DNA of 64,000 bases, taken from the NCBI RefSeq assembly GCF_000527175.1, contig NZ_AZUR01000001.1:2642501-2706500 (forward strand), read 5' to 3'. The translations under genes were made by a program, and so were the position numbers. Of this stretch, positions 7,965-15,708 are shown one piece after another (the first letter of the stretch is position 1; every line of letters begins with the position of its first letter). The notes beneath the pieces are model-generated. The model was not told the DNA's origin. It made no database searches and saw only the letters and a list, made by a program, of their open reading frames with translations. Source of the DNA: Pseudogulbenkiania sp. MAI-1 (GTDB taxonomy: Bacteria > Pseudomonadota > Gammaproteobacteria > Burkholderiales > Chromobacteriaceae).

Positions 7965-8273
7965 ATGAAGACCAGAAAGACATATCCAGTAGAGTTCCGT
8001 TCTGAGGCGGTAAAGCTGGTACTTGAGCAAGGGCTCAGCCTTGAAGGGGCGGCCAGGCGGCTGGGTATCCCCAAGGGTACATTGGCTAACTGGGTTGTAG
8101 CGGCGAGGTCTGGCGGTGACCAACCGGCGCCGGGGGCGCGCAGTGTCACGGAGCTGGAAGCAGAGAACGCCAAGCTGCGCAAGGAGTTGGCAGAGGCACG
8201 CCTGGAGCGAGACGTCATAAAAAAAGCTGCAGCGTACTTTGCTCAGGCATCACTGCCCGGTACGCGTGGATAG
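7965..8273 (+). CDS. IS3 transposase OrfA (helix-turn-helix, leucine zipper)
   Basis: 102 residues: HTH 'YPVEFRSEAVKLVLEQGLSLEGAARRLG' with 'PKGTLANWV', then a coiled-coil/leucine-zipper region 'ELEAENAKLRKELAEARLERD', ending 'YFAQASLPGTRG'. This is typical of IS3-subgroup OrfA, which binds the element's ends. Seven A residues at 8219-8225, read A-AAA-AAA, form a slippery site for programmed -1 frameshifting, which would give the OrfAB transposase. The start ATG follows GGGAGTG. Confidence 0.9.
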   Translation: MKTRKTYPVEFRSEAVKLVLEQGLSLEGAARRLGIPKGTLANWVVAARSGGDQPAPGARSVTELEAENAKLRKELAEARLERDVIKKAAAYFAQASLPGTRG

Positions 8274-9130
8274 AAGAGCACCGAAACCTATTCCCGGTGG
8301 TGGTGGCCTGCCGGGTTCTAGCGGTGTCCCGTGCTGGGTACTATGGCTGGCGTGGACGTTCTCCATCTGAGCGAGAACAAGAGGACGAGCGGCTGAAAGT
8401 GGCGATCCGGGCGGCACATGCCAAAACACGGGAAACCTATGGCGTACGCCGTTTGCAGCCAGAACTGGCGGCGATGGGCTTTGAGGCCGGGCGTGATCGC
8501 ATCGACCGTTTACGACGCCAGATAGGCATCCGGTGCCGGCAGAAGCGCAAGTTCAAGGCGACCACCAATTCGGCCCACTCGTTGCCGGTCGCGGAGAATG
8601 TCTTGGGTCAGGTGTTCGAGCCGACCCGCCCGAATCAGGTCTGGACGGGTGATATAACGTACATCCCGACGGACGAGGGCTGGCTGTACCTAGCGGCACT
8701 GAAGGATGTGTTTAGCTGCGAGATCGTTGGCTATGCGATGGGCGCGCGGATGACGACCGAACTGGTCAGCAAGGCGCTGTTCCGGGCGGTCCAGCACCAG
8801 CGGCCGCCGGCCGGCTTGATCCACCATACGGATCGTGGCAGCCAATACTGCGCCAAGGCCTACGGGGATTTGCTGACGCAGTTCAGGATGCATAGCTCGA
8901 TGTCACGCAAGGGGAACTGTTTCGACAATGCGCCGATAGAGAGCTTCTGGGGAACGTTGAAGAACGAGCTCGTCCACCATCGCCGTTACGCAACGCGGGC
9001 GGAGGCGGAGGCATCGATCAGGGAGTACATCGAAATCTTCTATAACCGCCAACGCCGTCACTCGCGGCTTGGCTACTTGGCGCCGGCTGAATTTACCCGG
9101 AAGTACTGGAATTCAGCCAAGGCCGCTTGA
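8225..9130 (+). CDS. IS3 transposase OrfB (rve/DDE integrase domain)
   Basis: After the -1 slip the frame continues 'SCSVLCSGITARYAWIEEH'; a separate start at 8297 is also possible. It contains the HTH_21 region ('TYGVRRLQPEL') and the DDE integrase core: 'WTGDITYIPT', 'IHHTDRGSQYC' and 'NAPIESFWGTLKNEL' carry the two Asp and the Glu. The length is normal and all catalytic residues are present. OrfB is in the -1 frame relative to OrfA, as expected for IS3 elements. Confidence 0.9.
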   Translation, partial: SCSVLCSGITARYAWIEEHRNLFPVVVACRVLAVSRAGYYGWRGRSPSEREQEDERLKVAIRAAHAKTRETYGVRRLQPELAAMGFEAGRDRIDRLRRQIGIRCRQKRKFKATTNSAHSLPVAENVLGQVFEPTRPNQVWTGDITYIPTDEGWLYLAALKDVFSCEIVGYAMGARMTTELVSKALFRAVQHQRPPAGLIHHTDRGSQYCAKAYGDLLTQFRMHSSMSRKGNCFDNAPIESFWGTLKNELVHHRRYATRAEAEASIREYIEIFYNRQRRHSRLGYLAPAEFTRKYWNSAKAA

Positions 9131-10187
9131 ATCGGAGCTGTCCGCTCTTGCCAGGACACCCCATCGGTCATCAAGTCTGGCTAAGAGCCAGACTACGGCG
9201 TGTGCGCTGCCCCCTGTGCGGCCCGGGAATGGAACAGGTGAGCTGGCTCGATCGCTATGCCCGGCTGACCCGCCGCCTGGCCGAAGCGGTGACACACTGG
9301 TGCAGCAAGCTACCGATCCGTCACGTTGCCGAACTGTTCGGCCTACACTGGGACACGGCGCGGCAGTTGGACCGGCGTCGTCTGGAACAACAGCTCGCCA
9401 CCTTGCCCGAAGCTGAACCACGTCGTCTGTTGATGGACGAGTTTGCGCTCTACAAAGGGCATCGCTACGCCACGGTGGTCATGGATGCGGAGACTCGGCG
9501 GGTGTTGTGGGTGGGGGTGAAGGGCGCAGTCGAGAAGCGATTCGTCCGTTCTTTGTGGGCTTAGGAACCGAGCGCTGCGCCCAGATCGAAGCCGTCGCCA
9601 TGGACATGAACACGGCGTTCGATCTGGAGGTGAAGCAGCATTGCCCCCAGGCCCGCGTGGTCTACGACCTATTCCATGTCATCGCCAAATTCGGCCGGGA
9701 GGTCATCGACAGGGTTCGGGTAGACGAAGCTAACCGCCTCAAGGGCGATAAGAAAGCGAGGAAGGTGGTGAAGCAGTCGCGCTGGCTGTTACTGCGCAAC
9801 CCGGAGAATCTGAAGAGCGAGGAGCAGCGTGTCAGCCTACAGGAGCTGCTCGCTGCCAACCAGGCGTTGATGACCGTTTACGTGATGAAGTCCAGCCTGA
9901 AAGCGATCTGGTCAGCCCCGACGGCGTGGGCGTGGAGAAAGGCCTGGAAAGAGTGGATGGCCCAGGCTGCAGAGAGCGGGGTTGTTCCCTTGATAAGCTT
10001 CGCCAAGCGGCTGTCCGGCTACTGACGCGGCATCCTGAGCCGAGTACGCTGGCCGATGCATACGGGGCAACTGGAGGGTATCAACAACCGAATCAAGGTA
10101 ATGAAAAGGATGGCTTACGGTTACCGGGGCAGCGAGTACTTCTTCCTGAAGATCAAAGCCGCTTTCCCCGGTAATCCGTGAAGAACC

Positions 10188-10195
10188 AAACAAAA
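10188..10195. repeat. 8-bp target-site duplication, right copy (AAACAAAA)
   Basis: Identical to 4505-4512 and directly adjacent to the ISL3 right inverted repeat ending at 10187. Confidence 0.7.
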
Positions 10196-10223
10196 ACCCG
10201 GCAGGATCGCTCCGGCCGGGTTT
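10194..10223 (-). terminator. Terminator of the aminotransferase gene
   Basis: Read on the minus strand: stem AACCCGGC ... GCCGGGTT followed by TTTTGTTT. The T tract overlaps the right target-site duplication of the mobile mosaic. Confidence 0.8.
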
Positions 10224-10244
10224 CTCATATCAAACAGACTGGAA

Positions 10245-11453
10245 TCAGCCCTTGACCACAGCCGCGATGGACTCGGCCACGTAGCCGATGTTCTTGCTGT
10301 TAAGAGCGGCCAGGCAGATGCGGCCGGTCGACACGGCATAGATGCCGAAGTCGTTCTTCAGCTGTTCCACCTGGGCGGCGGTAAGGCCGGTGTAGGAGAA
10401 CATGCCGCGCTGCTTGATCACGAAGGAGAAGTCCTGCTCCACGCCCTTGGCCTTGAGCTGCTCGACCAGACCCGAGCGCATGGCGCGGATGCGGTCGCGC
10501 ATGCCGGCCAGTTCGTCTTCCCACTGCTGGCGCAGTTCCGGGCTCGACAGCACGGCGGCCACGATGGCGCCACCGTGGATCTGCGGGTTGGAGTAGTTGG
10601 TGCGGATCACGCGCTTGAGCTGCGACATCACGCGGCCGGCTTCTTCCTTGGAGGCGGTCACGATGGACAGCGCGCCGACGCGCTCGCCGTACAGCGAGAA
10701 GCTCTTGGAGAACGAGCTCGACACGAAGAACTGCAGACCGGAAGCCGAGAACAGCTTAACCGCAACGGCGTCCTGGTCGATGCCTTCGGCAAAGCCCTGG
10801 TAGGCCATGTCGAGGAACGGCACCAGGCCGCGCTCGCGGCAGGCTTCGACAACTTCCGCCCACTGCACGTCGGACAGGTCGGCACCGGTCGGGTTGTGGC
10901 AGCAGGCGTGCAGCACGATGATCGAGCCGGCTTCCAGGCCCAGCAGGAAGGCCTTCATCGCGGCGAAGTCGACGCCACGGGTGCTCGGGTCGTAATACGG
11001 GTAGTTCTCGACCTTGAAGCCGGCGGCTTCGAACAGCGCGCGGTGGTTTTCCCAGCTCGGGTCGCTGATATAGACGGTGGCGTTCGCGTTCAGGCGGTGC
11101 AGGAAGTCGGCACCGATACGCAGCGCGCCGGTGCCGCCCAGGGCCTGCGCGGTCACTACGCGACCGGACTCGGTCAGCTCGCTGCCGGCGCCGAACAGCA
11201 GGTTCTGCACTGCCTGGCCGTAGACGGCCGGACCTTCGATCGGCTGGTAGCCGCGCGGCGGCATGGCTTCCAGGCGGGCCTTCTCGGCGGCCTTGACGGC
11301 GGCCAGGAGCGGAATCTTGCCGTTGTCGTCGTAGTACACACCCACGCCCAGGTTCACCTTGGTGGCACGGGTGTCGGCGTTGAAGGCTTCGTTCAGGCCG
11401 AGAATGGGGTCGCGCGGCGCCATTTCCACGGCGGCGAAGATCGAAGTGGTCAT
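10245..11453 (-). CDS. tyrB: Aspartate/aromatic amino acid aminotransferase (class I, PLP)
   Basis: 402 residues. Strong AspC/TyrB family match: 'DPILGLNEAFNADTR', 'KVNLGVGVYYDDNGKIP', 'GYQPIEGPAVYGQAVQNLLFG', 'ALGGTGALRIGADFL', 'LHACCHNPTGADLS', 'FLDMAYQGFAEG', and the PLP lysine in 'SSSFSKSFSLYGERVGA'. It transfers amino groups between aspartate or aromatic amino acids and 2-oxoglutarate. AspC and TyrB cannot be separated confidently from sequence alone; the symbol follows usual naming in related genomes. GGAG eight bases before MTTSIFAAV supports this start over an ATG four codons earlier. Confidence 0.88.
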   Translation of the reverse strand: MTTSIFAAVEMAPRDPILGLNEAFNADTRATKVNLGVGVYYDDNGKIPLLAAVKAAEKARLEAMPPRGYQPIEGPAVYGQAVQNLLFGAGSELTESGRVVTAQALGGTGALRIGADFLHRLNANATVYISDPSWENHRALFEAAGFKVENYPYYDPSTRGVDFAAMKAFLLGLEAGSIIVLHACCHNPTGADLSDVQWAEVVEACRERGLVPFLDMAYQGFAEGIDQDAVAVKLFSASGLQFFVSSSFSKSFSLYGERVGALSIVTASKEEAGRVMSQLKRVIRTNYSNPQIHGGAIVAAVLSSPELRQQWEDELAGMRDRIRAMRSGLVEQLKAKGVEQDFSFVIKQRGMFSYTGLTAAQVEQLKNDFGIYAVSTGRICLAALNSKNIGYVAESIAAVVKG

Positions 11454-11706
11454 CAGGGGCTCCATGAGTATTGCCGATTGCGGCAGCGCCGCCGGACTAT
11501 CTGTGCAGGAAACCGACCGACGCTGCGGGTGAGAAAAACGGAAATCCGTCAGAGTTTACCACGGTGCGGCCACGATGGCAGGCCGCCGGGCGGGCAAATC
11601 GCGACGCCCGCCTACATCGGCGGCCCCTCCTCATCCTCGCGGCATGGGGCGGGCCGGCGCCGAGTCAGGCTGCCCGCCTGTACCTCGGCGCCGGATGAGC
11701 GGCCCC

Positions 11707-13362
11707 TCAGCCTGCCGGCTTCCTGCTGCGCCAGACAGCGACCAGGGCGCCGAACTTGGCCCGCTGCGGCAGGCGCTCGTCCGACAGCGCCTCGAGGAAG
11801 TCCGACAGGCGCTTCGACTTGACCACGGTGTAGAGCGTCAGCCAGGTGGTCGGAATCAGCGTCAGGAAGAAGTACAGCAGCTTGACTGCCGGCGGGCTGT
11901 CCGCCGCCGCGATCAGGTTCATACCGAGAAAGCCGGTGGTCACCGAGCCGATCAGGCCGAAGGTAGTCACCATGGTCAGCCTCACCACGGTGTTAGCCTG
12001 GCGGCGCAGGCTGTCGCTGTCGAGGTACTCGCTCATCTCGCGAATCTCGTCGCGCACCTCGTCGAACAGGGACTCGGTGCCCAGGTGATCGACGCACATG
12101 CGGTACAGCGCGCGCGACTGCGCCAGGTCCGACAGCTCGTGGAACCAGTAACGGTGGGTAAAGCGCAGGAAGATCTCGAACAGCTGGCGGATCACCCGCT
12201 TGAACTCCTTGACCGATTCGGGGTGGTGGATGTCGAGCCGGTTGAGCGCCTCCACCAGCCGGTCGGAGAACATCAGGAGGCTCGCCTTCTGGAAATGCGC
12301 GATCAGGAACAGCAGGAAATACTGGTGGCGGAACTGGGCCAGCATGCCGGTTTCGGCGCCGGTGAACTGCGGCGAGGATGCGTCGCCGACGATCACCAGG
12401 GCGTGGCCGCAGCACAGGAAACGCGTCGGCGGACCGTCGATGGCATCGCCCCAGTAGCGGTCGTAGCAGTAACGCAGTTCGAAGTCGGCGACGTGCCGGT
12501 CGGCGTAGGGCAGGCTTTGCTGCTCACTGGCGGCGGTCAGCAGCCCCAGCCGGATGAAGTCGCTGCGCGAGAGGGAGCGCGGATTGTCCACCGCCAGCCA
12601 GGCGATCACCGGCATGCGGTAGTATTCGAGCTGGCGGTAGCGGATCAGGCCGGGCTCGTCGGCATGGTCCGGCACCAGCGGCCGCAGCAGGAAGTCCCAG
12701 TGCGCGGCGATGCAGGGTGCACGGTGACGGCCGACGAAGGACAGGTACTTGTCGCGCTTCTCGAAATCGGACACCGCCAGCGTGCCGCCGTCTGCCGCCA
12801 GCCACTCCACCCGGTGCAGGCAATGCACGCCCTGCCCGGTGTCATCCCAGCCCGCCGGGTAGGCGCGGCCGAAACGGTACAGCGTGTCCTGCGCCTGGAA
12901 CAGCGTCAGATCGTCGGCGGCGACCTCGACCACCAGCTGCACCACGTCGATGTCAAAGAAGAAATGCAGGTCGACCCGCGCCACCTGCAGCGTCAGCGGT
13001 GCACTGTCCGGATGCGGGGTGAGCCGTACCGCGGCGATGTCGTCGCGGCGGAATACGCGCATCGGCGAGGCGCCGTCGACACGTTCCTGGCGCGCGGTAC
13101 GGCTCTCACCGTACAGGAAACGCTGCACATGCGGCAGGAAGGTGATGAACTCGTGGTACTGCTGGGCGTGAAAGCGCGCGGGATCATCGGGAAACACATC
13201 GTCGACCTCGCGCCACGGGTTGTCCGCGCCGCTTCTTTGCAGCAGTTCCCAGTGCTTCTGAATCTGGCTGCCGGCGTGGATCGGCATCAGTTGCAGCGGC
13301 CAGACCAGGATCTGGCGGAATTGGCGTACCCGTTTTTCGGTCGGGAGAGTGGCTTCTGGCAT
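11707..13362 (-). CDS. Large CorA-like (2-TM-GxN) membrane protein
   Basis: 551 residues. The C-terminal ~120 residues carry the CorA layout: a long helix ('LFDEVRDEIREMSEYLDSDSLRRQAN'), then 'TMVTTFGLIGSVTTGFLGMNLI' with a GMN motif ending the first transmembrane helix, and 'LYFFLTLIPTTWLTLYTVV' as the second. The N-terminal ~400 residues are a soluble domain much larger than that of normal CorA and not recognised in detail. A divalent-cation transport role is inferred from the GMN motif only. The start at 13362 is chosen because the upstream in-frame extension is Pro/Ala-rich; one or two nearby ATGs are alternatives. It lies 179 bases downstream of the adhesin-export operon, and a functional link is not shown. 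Confidence 0.65.
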   Translation of the reverse strand: MPEATLPTEKRVRQFRQILVWPLQLMPIHAGSQIQKHWELLQRSGADNPWREVDDVFPDDPARFHAQQYHEFITFLPHVQRFLYGESRTARQERVDGASPMRVFRRDDIAAVRLTPHPDSAPLTLQVARVDLHFFFDIDVVQLVVEVAADDLTLFQAQDTLYRFGRAYPAGWDDTGQGVHCLHRVEWLAADGGTLAVSDFEKRDKYLSFVGRHRAPCIAAHWDFLLRPLVPDHADEPGLIRYRQLEYYRMPVIAWLAVDNPRSLSRSDFIRLGLLTAASEQQSLPYADRHVADFELRYCYDRYWGDAIDGPPTRFLCCGHALVIVGDASSPQFTGAETGMLAQFRHQYFLLFLIAHFQKASLLMFSDRLVEALNRLDIHHPESVKEFKRVIRQLFEIFLRFTHRYWFHELSDLAQSRALYRMCVDHLGTESLFDEVRDEIREMSEYLDSDSLRRQANTVVRLTMVTTFGLIGSVTTGFLGMNLIAAADSPPAVKLLYFFLTLIPTTWLTLYTVVKSKRLSDFLEALSDERLPQRAKFGALVAVWRSRKPAG

Positions 13363-13541
13363 CGCGGATTCCGGTACGGGTGGCATCGTCGTCAAGGGGC
13401 TTGCGGCATGCAACGTCTGGGCGGGAGCCCTATGCGACATGCCGGATGGGTGAAACGTAGCACAAGCCGGCCATTCGTTCATAGCGCCGCGACTACGGCC
13501 CTCTCACCTCAGGCCCAAACCCGCCTCCCGGCTGCTGCACA

Positions 13542-15653
13542 TCACAAGCCGGCTTCGCGTTGCATGACCGCCAGCGCCTCGGTCAGCCAACGCCCCAGCA
13601 GGCTTTGCCGCCGGCCTTCGAGCATCGCCATGCCGGATATTTCCTGCAACATCCCCCCCCCTTCCCCGCATTGATCGAGCCGGACGCGGAACATCACCTC
13701 GAGCGGCTGCAAGGCATCCTGCATGCGTTGCGTCGGGATCGGACCTCCGTACGTCGACGCCAGATAGGGCTGGTCCAGCGCCGGCAGGCTCAGCCGGTCG
13801 ATGTCGGCGACCCGACAGCGCAGCGAGGGCAGTTCGGCCCGGTCGGCGACGAACACAGCCACCCCTCCCGCTTGCAACCGTTCGAGCATGGCCTCCCCGA
13901 CAAAGGCCTCGCCCTTGGCCGTATGCGGATCGGCCAGCGACAGCAGTTTCTCGCCCGCCGCGATCACCGTGCCTGGCAGCAAGGCGTCGCTGACGTCGAC
14001 CACGCGCCCGGCGAACGGTGCCCGGAATTCCAGCCTTCGCAACTGCTGGCGCAAGCTATCGACCTGGGCCACCGCCACCTGCCACTGCTTGGTCAGCGCC
14101 TGCCCTTCGGCCAGCAGGGTATCGTCGAACGGCTGCTGGTCGATCTGCCAGCGCAAGGCATCGGCGCGGGCGACCGCCCTATGCAAATCGGCCTCCAGTT
14201 CGGGCGAGCGCAGCGTGAACAGCAGTTGCCCGGCGCGCACCCACTGCCCTTCGCGCACCTTCACGCCGACCACGTCCGCCGCGGCTGGGGCGTACAGGCT
14301 GGTGGCCTGCCGCGCGCCGAACACCGCCGGCGCCCTCACTTCGCTCTGCCACGGCACGGCGACCGCCAGCAGCAGGGCAGCCGACAACAGTGCCGTGCGG
14401 CGGGTTTCGAACAGCCATTCCAGCTCCTGCCGCCGCTGCCACCACAGCGCCACTTCCGACCAGAGCGGCATGGCGATGAACCAGCCCAGTTCCACCAGGA
14501 ACAACACGATGCCCAAGGCCTTGAAGAAGTAGTGGTAGACCAGCAGCGCGATGCCGAGAAACAGCACCAGCCGGTACAACCAGGTGGCGAAGGCGAAGGC
14601 GATGAGGAAGCGTTGCCGCGCCGGCAGCAGCGCTTCCGGCACGGGGTCGTCCCAGCCGAACAAGACCCGGCGCAGCCACCAGCGGCCAAAGGCGAAGGCT
14701 CGGCCATGCAGGTTGGGCATGCCCAGCCAGTCCGACAGCAGGAAATAGCCATCGAAGCGCATGAAGGGGCTGGCGTTGATCGCCAGCGTCGCCACCCAGG
14801 TGGTCGTGGCCAGCATGAACACGCCGGCGCGCAGGGGACCGTCGGGCAGGAAGTTCCACAACAGCGTCGCCAGCACCGCCAGGGTCAGTTCCGCCAGCAT
14901 GCCGGCGGCGCCGATCAACAGCCGTTGCCGGCGCGACGGCAGCTTCCACGCCTCGTTGGTATCGGTATAGAGCACCGGCAGCATCACCAGGAAAGCCACG
15001 CCCATGGCCGGAACCCGGCAGCCGAAGCGATAGGCCGTCAGGGCGTGGCCAAGTTCGTGCAGCACCTTGGCCACGCTCAGCGACAGGCCGATGCCGGCCA
15101 GCCCGGCCACGCCGCTGTAGGCCGAGAAAGTATGGGTGAACTCGTCCCAGCGGCGCGACAGCAACAGCAGGCCGACGAGCGCCACCGCCGCCACCAGCCA
15201 CCAGAAGCGAGGCTCGAATACCGCGGCGAAGGCCGGTGCCAGCCGTTTGAGCAAGGGCATCGGCCGCAGCAGGGGGATGCGGAAGAACAGGTAATGCTTG
15301 AGCAGCCACTTGGCGTGGCCGAGGCGCCCGGCTTGCGCGATGCGGGCGAAACGCTCGGTATGCTCCGCGGCCCCCGGCTGCAGCAAGTGGTGGCGCCCAA
15401 GAAAATCCGCCACCGCAGCGACCTCGTCCATTCCGAGCTGCAACGTGGTGGCCTGGTTGACCGCCTCGACGACCGCCTCGGCCGAACCCAGCGTCCAGCG
15501 TGAGAGAATTTCGAAGGCCGGCCAGCTTAGCTGGTAGAAACGGTTGGCGGCCGGGTCGTGCAGAACCCAGCCCGGAGCGCCGCCTTCGCCGGTGGGGCCG
15601 GGATGCAGGCTCAACTCCTGACGCAAGGGCGGGAGGGATACGGGATCAGTCAT
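13542..15653 (-). CDS. PqqD-like / M50 site-2 protease / HlyD-type fusion protein
   Basis: 703 residues. Order: a PqqD-like winged-helix domain (about 25-95, 'LHDPAANRFYQLSWPAFEIL'); an integral-membrane M50 metalloprotease (about 130-420) with zinc motif HELGH at 199-203 and the second motif N293-x2-P-x4-D301-G; then a single-helix anchor and a HlyD-like barrel-sandwich/coiled-coil region ('LYAPAAADVVGVKVREGQWVRAGQLLFTL', 'FRAPFAGRVVDVSDALLPGTVI'). All M50 metal ligands are present. It is the last gene of the adhesin-export operon, 55 bases after the preceding adaptor gene. It probably forms the inner-membrane part of the exporter, handling the adhesin by recognition or cleavage (inference). 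ATG at 15653 preferred; a GTG four codons earlier is possible. Confidence 0.85.
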   Translation of the reverse strand: MTDPVSLPPLRQELSLHPGPTGEGGAPGWVLHDPAANRFYQLSWPAFEILSRWTLGSAEAVVEAVNQATTLQLGMDEVAAVADFLGRHHLLQPGAAEHTERFARIAQAGRLGHAKWLLKHYLFFRIPLLRPMPLLKRLAPAFAAVFEPRFWWLVAAVALVGLLLLSRRWDEFTHTFSAYSGVAGLAGIGLSLSVAKVLHELGHALTAYRFGCRVPAMGVAFLVMLPVLYTDTNEAWKLPSRRQRLLIGAAGMLAELTLAVLATLLWNFLPDGPLRAGVFMLATTTWVATLAINASPFMRFDGYFLLSDWLGMPNLHGRAFAFGRWWLRRVLFGWDDPVPEALLPARQRFLIAFAFATWLYRLVLFLGIALLVYHYFFKALGIVLFLVELGWFIAMPLWSEVALWWQRRQELEWLFETRRTALLSAALLLAVAVPWQSEVRAPAVFGARQATSLYAPAAADVVGVKVREGQWVRAGQLLFTLRSPELEADLHRAVARADALRWQIDQQPFDDTLLAEGQALTKQWQVAVAQVDSLRQQLRRLEFRAPFAGRVVDVSDALLPGTVIAAGEKLLSLADPHTAKGEAFVGEAMLERLQAGGVAVFVADRAELPSLRCRVADIDRLSLPALDQPYLASTYGGPIPTQRMQDALQPLEVMFRVRLDQCGEGGGMLQEISGMAMLEGRRQSLLGRWLTEALAVMQREAGL

Positions 15654-15708
15654 TCGACAAGACACCAGAAGGCATGAGGAAAGCCCGAGACAGCACAGGT
15701 CGGCGACA

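Larger units (their letters stand above)
7904..9163 (+). mobile_element. Intact IS3-family insertion sequence (1260 bp)
   Basis: Ends are TGGGGTAGCCTG... and, in complement, TGGGGTGTCCTG.... Both also share an inner GCGGACAG-TCCGATT match, giving imperfect inverted repeats of about 34 bp. The 3-bp direct repeat TCG (7901-7903 and 9164-9166) is the duplication expected for IS3, and removing the element restores the ISL3 transposase frame ('LPILGHQVW'). Both transposase frames are open, so it may be active. Confidence 0.9.
7707..10181 (+). pseudogene. ISL3 transposase, disrupted
   Basis: The reading frame starts 'MPDDMFHLPFWEGFTVTR' and carries ISL3 hallmarks: a zinc-finger N-terminus ('RRVRCPLCGP'), 'LLMDEFALYKGHRYATVV' and 'AVAMDMNTAF' (catalytic Asp residues), and 'LEGINNRIKVMKRMAYGYR' (catalytic Glu). 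It has at least four lesions: a frameshift near 7762, insertion of the IS3 element between 7903 and 9164, a second frameshift around 9505-9530 in 'VLWVG', and a TGG-to-TGA nonsense change at 10023-10025. The element therefore cannot move on its own product. Confidence 0.85.
4513..10187 (+). mobile_element. Composite ISL3-bounded mobile mosaic
   Basis: The segment begins with an ISL3 left inverted repeat (GGCTCTTCACGGAATCGTGG) and ends with an ISL3 right inverted repeat (complement GGTTCTTCACGGATTACCGG). Both are flanked by the exact repeat AAACAAAA. Inside are a truncated left ISL3 copy, an intein fragment, an IS3 remnant, a LysR/MFS pair, and a second ISL3 copy whose own left end is at 7598. 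The simplest reading is a composite transposon that moved as a unit and has since decayed. It sits in the A/T tract next to the aminotransferase terminator. Confidence 0.65.
7598..10187 (+). mobile_element. ISL3-family insertion sequence, second copy, interrupted and decayed
   Basis: The left inverted repeat starts GGTTCTTCACGAAATCGTGG at 7598. The right one ends at 10187 (complement GGTTCTTCACGGATTACCGG), with 11 identical terminal bases and further matches. Without the nested 1260-bp IS3 element the copy would be about 1.33 kb, normal for ISL3. Its own left flank is GAAAAAAA, which does not match the right flank AAACAAAA. The matching partner of the right flank is beside the 4513 remnant. 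Confidence 0.85.

Noticed and set aside
11575..15503. Long plus-strand frames opposite the CorA-like and M50 genes
   Set aside because: Shadow frames with Arg/Gln/His-rich composition and no domains; the minus-strand proteins have clear family motifs.
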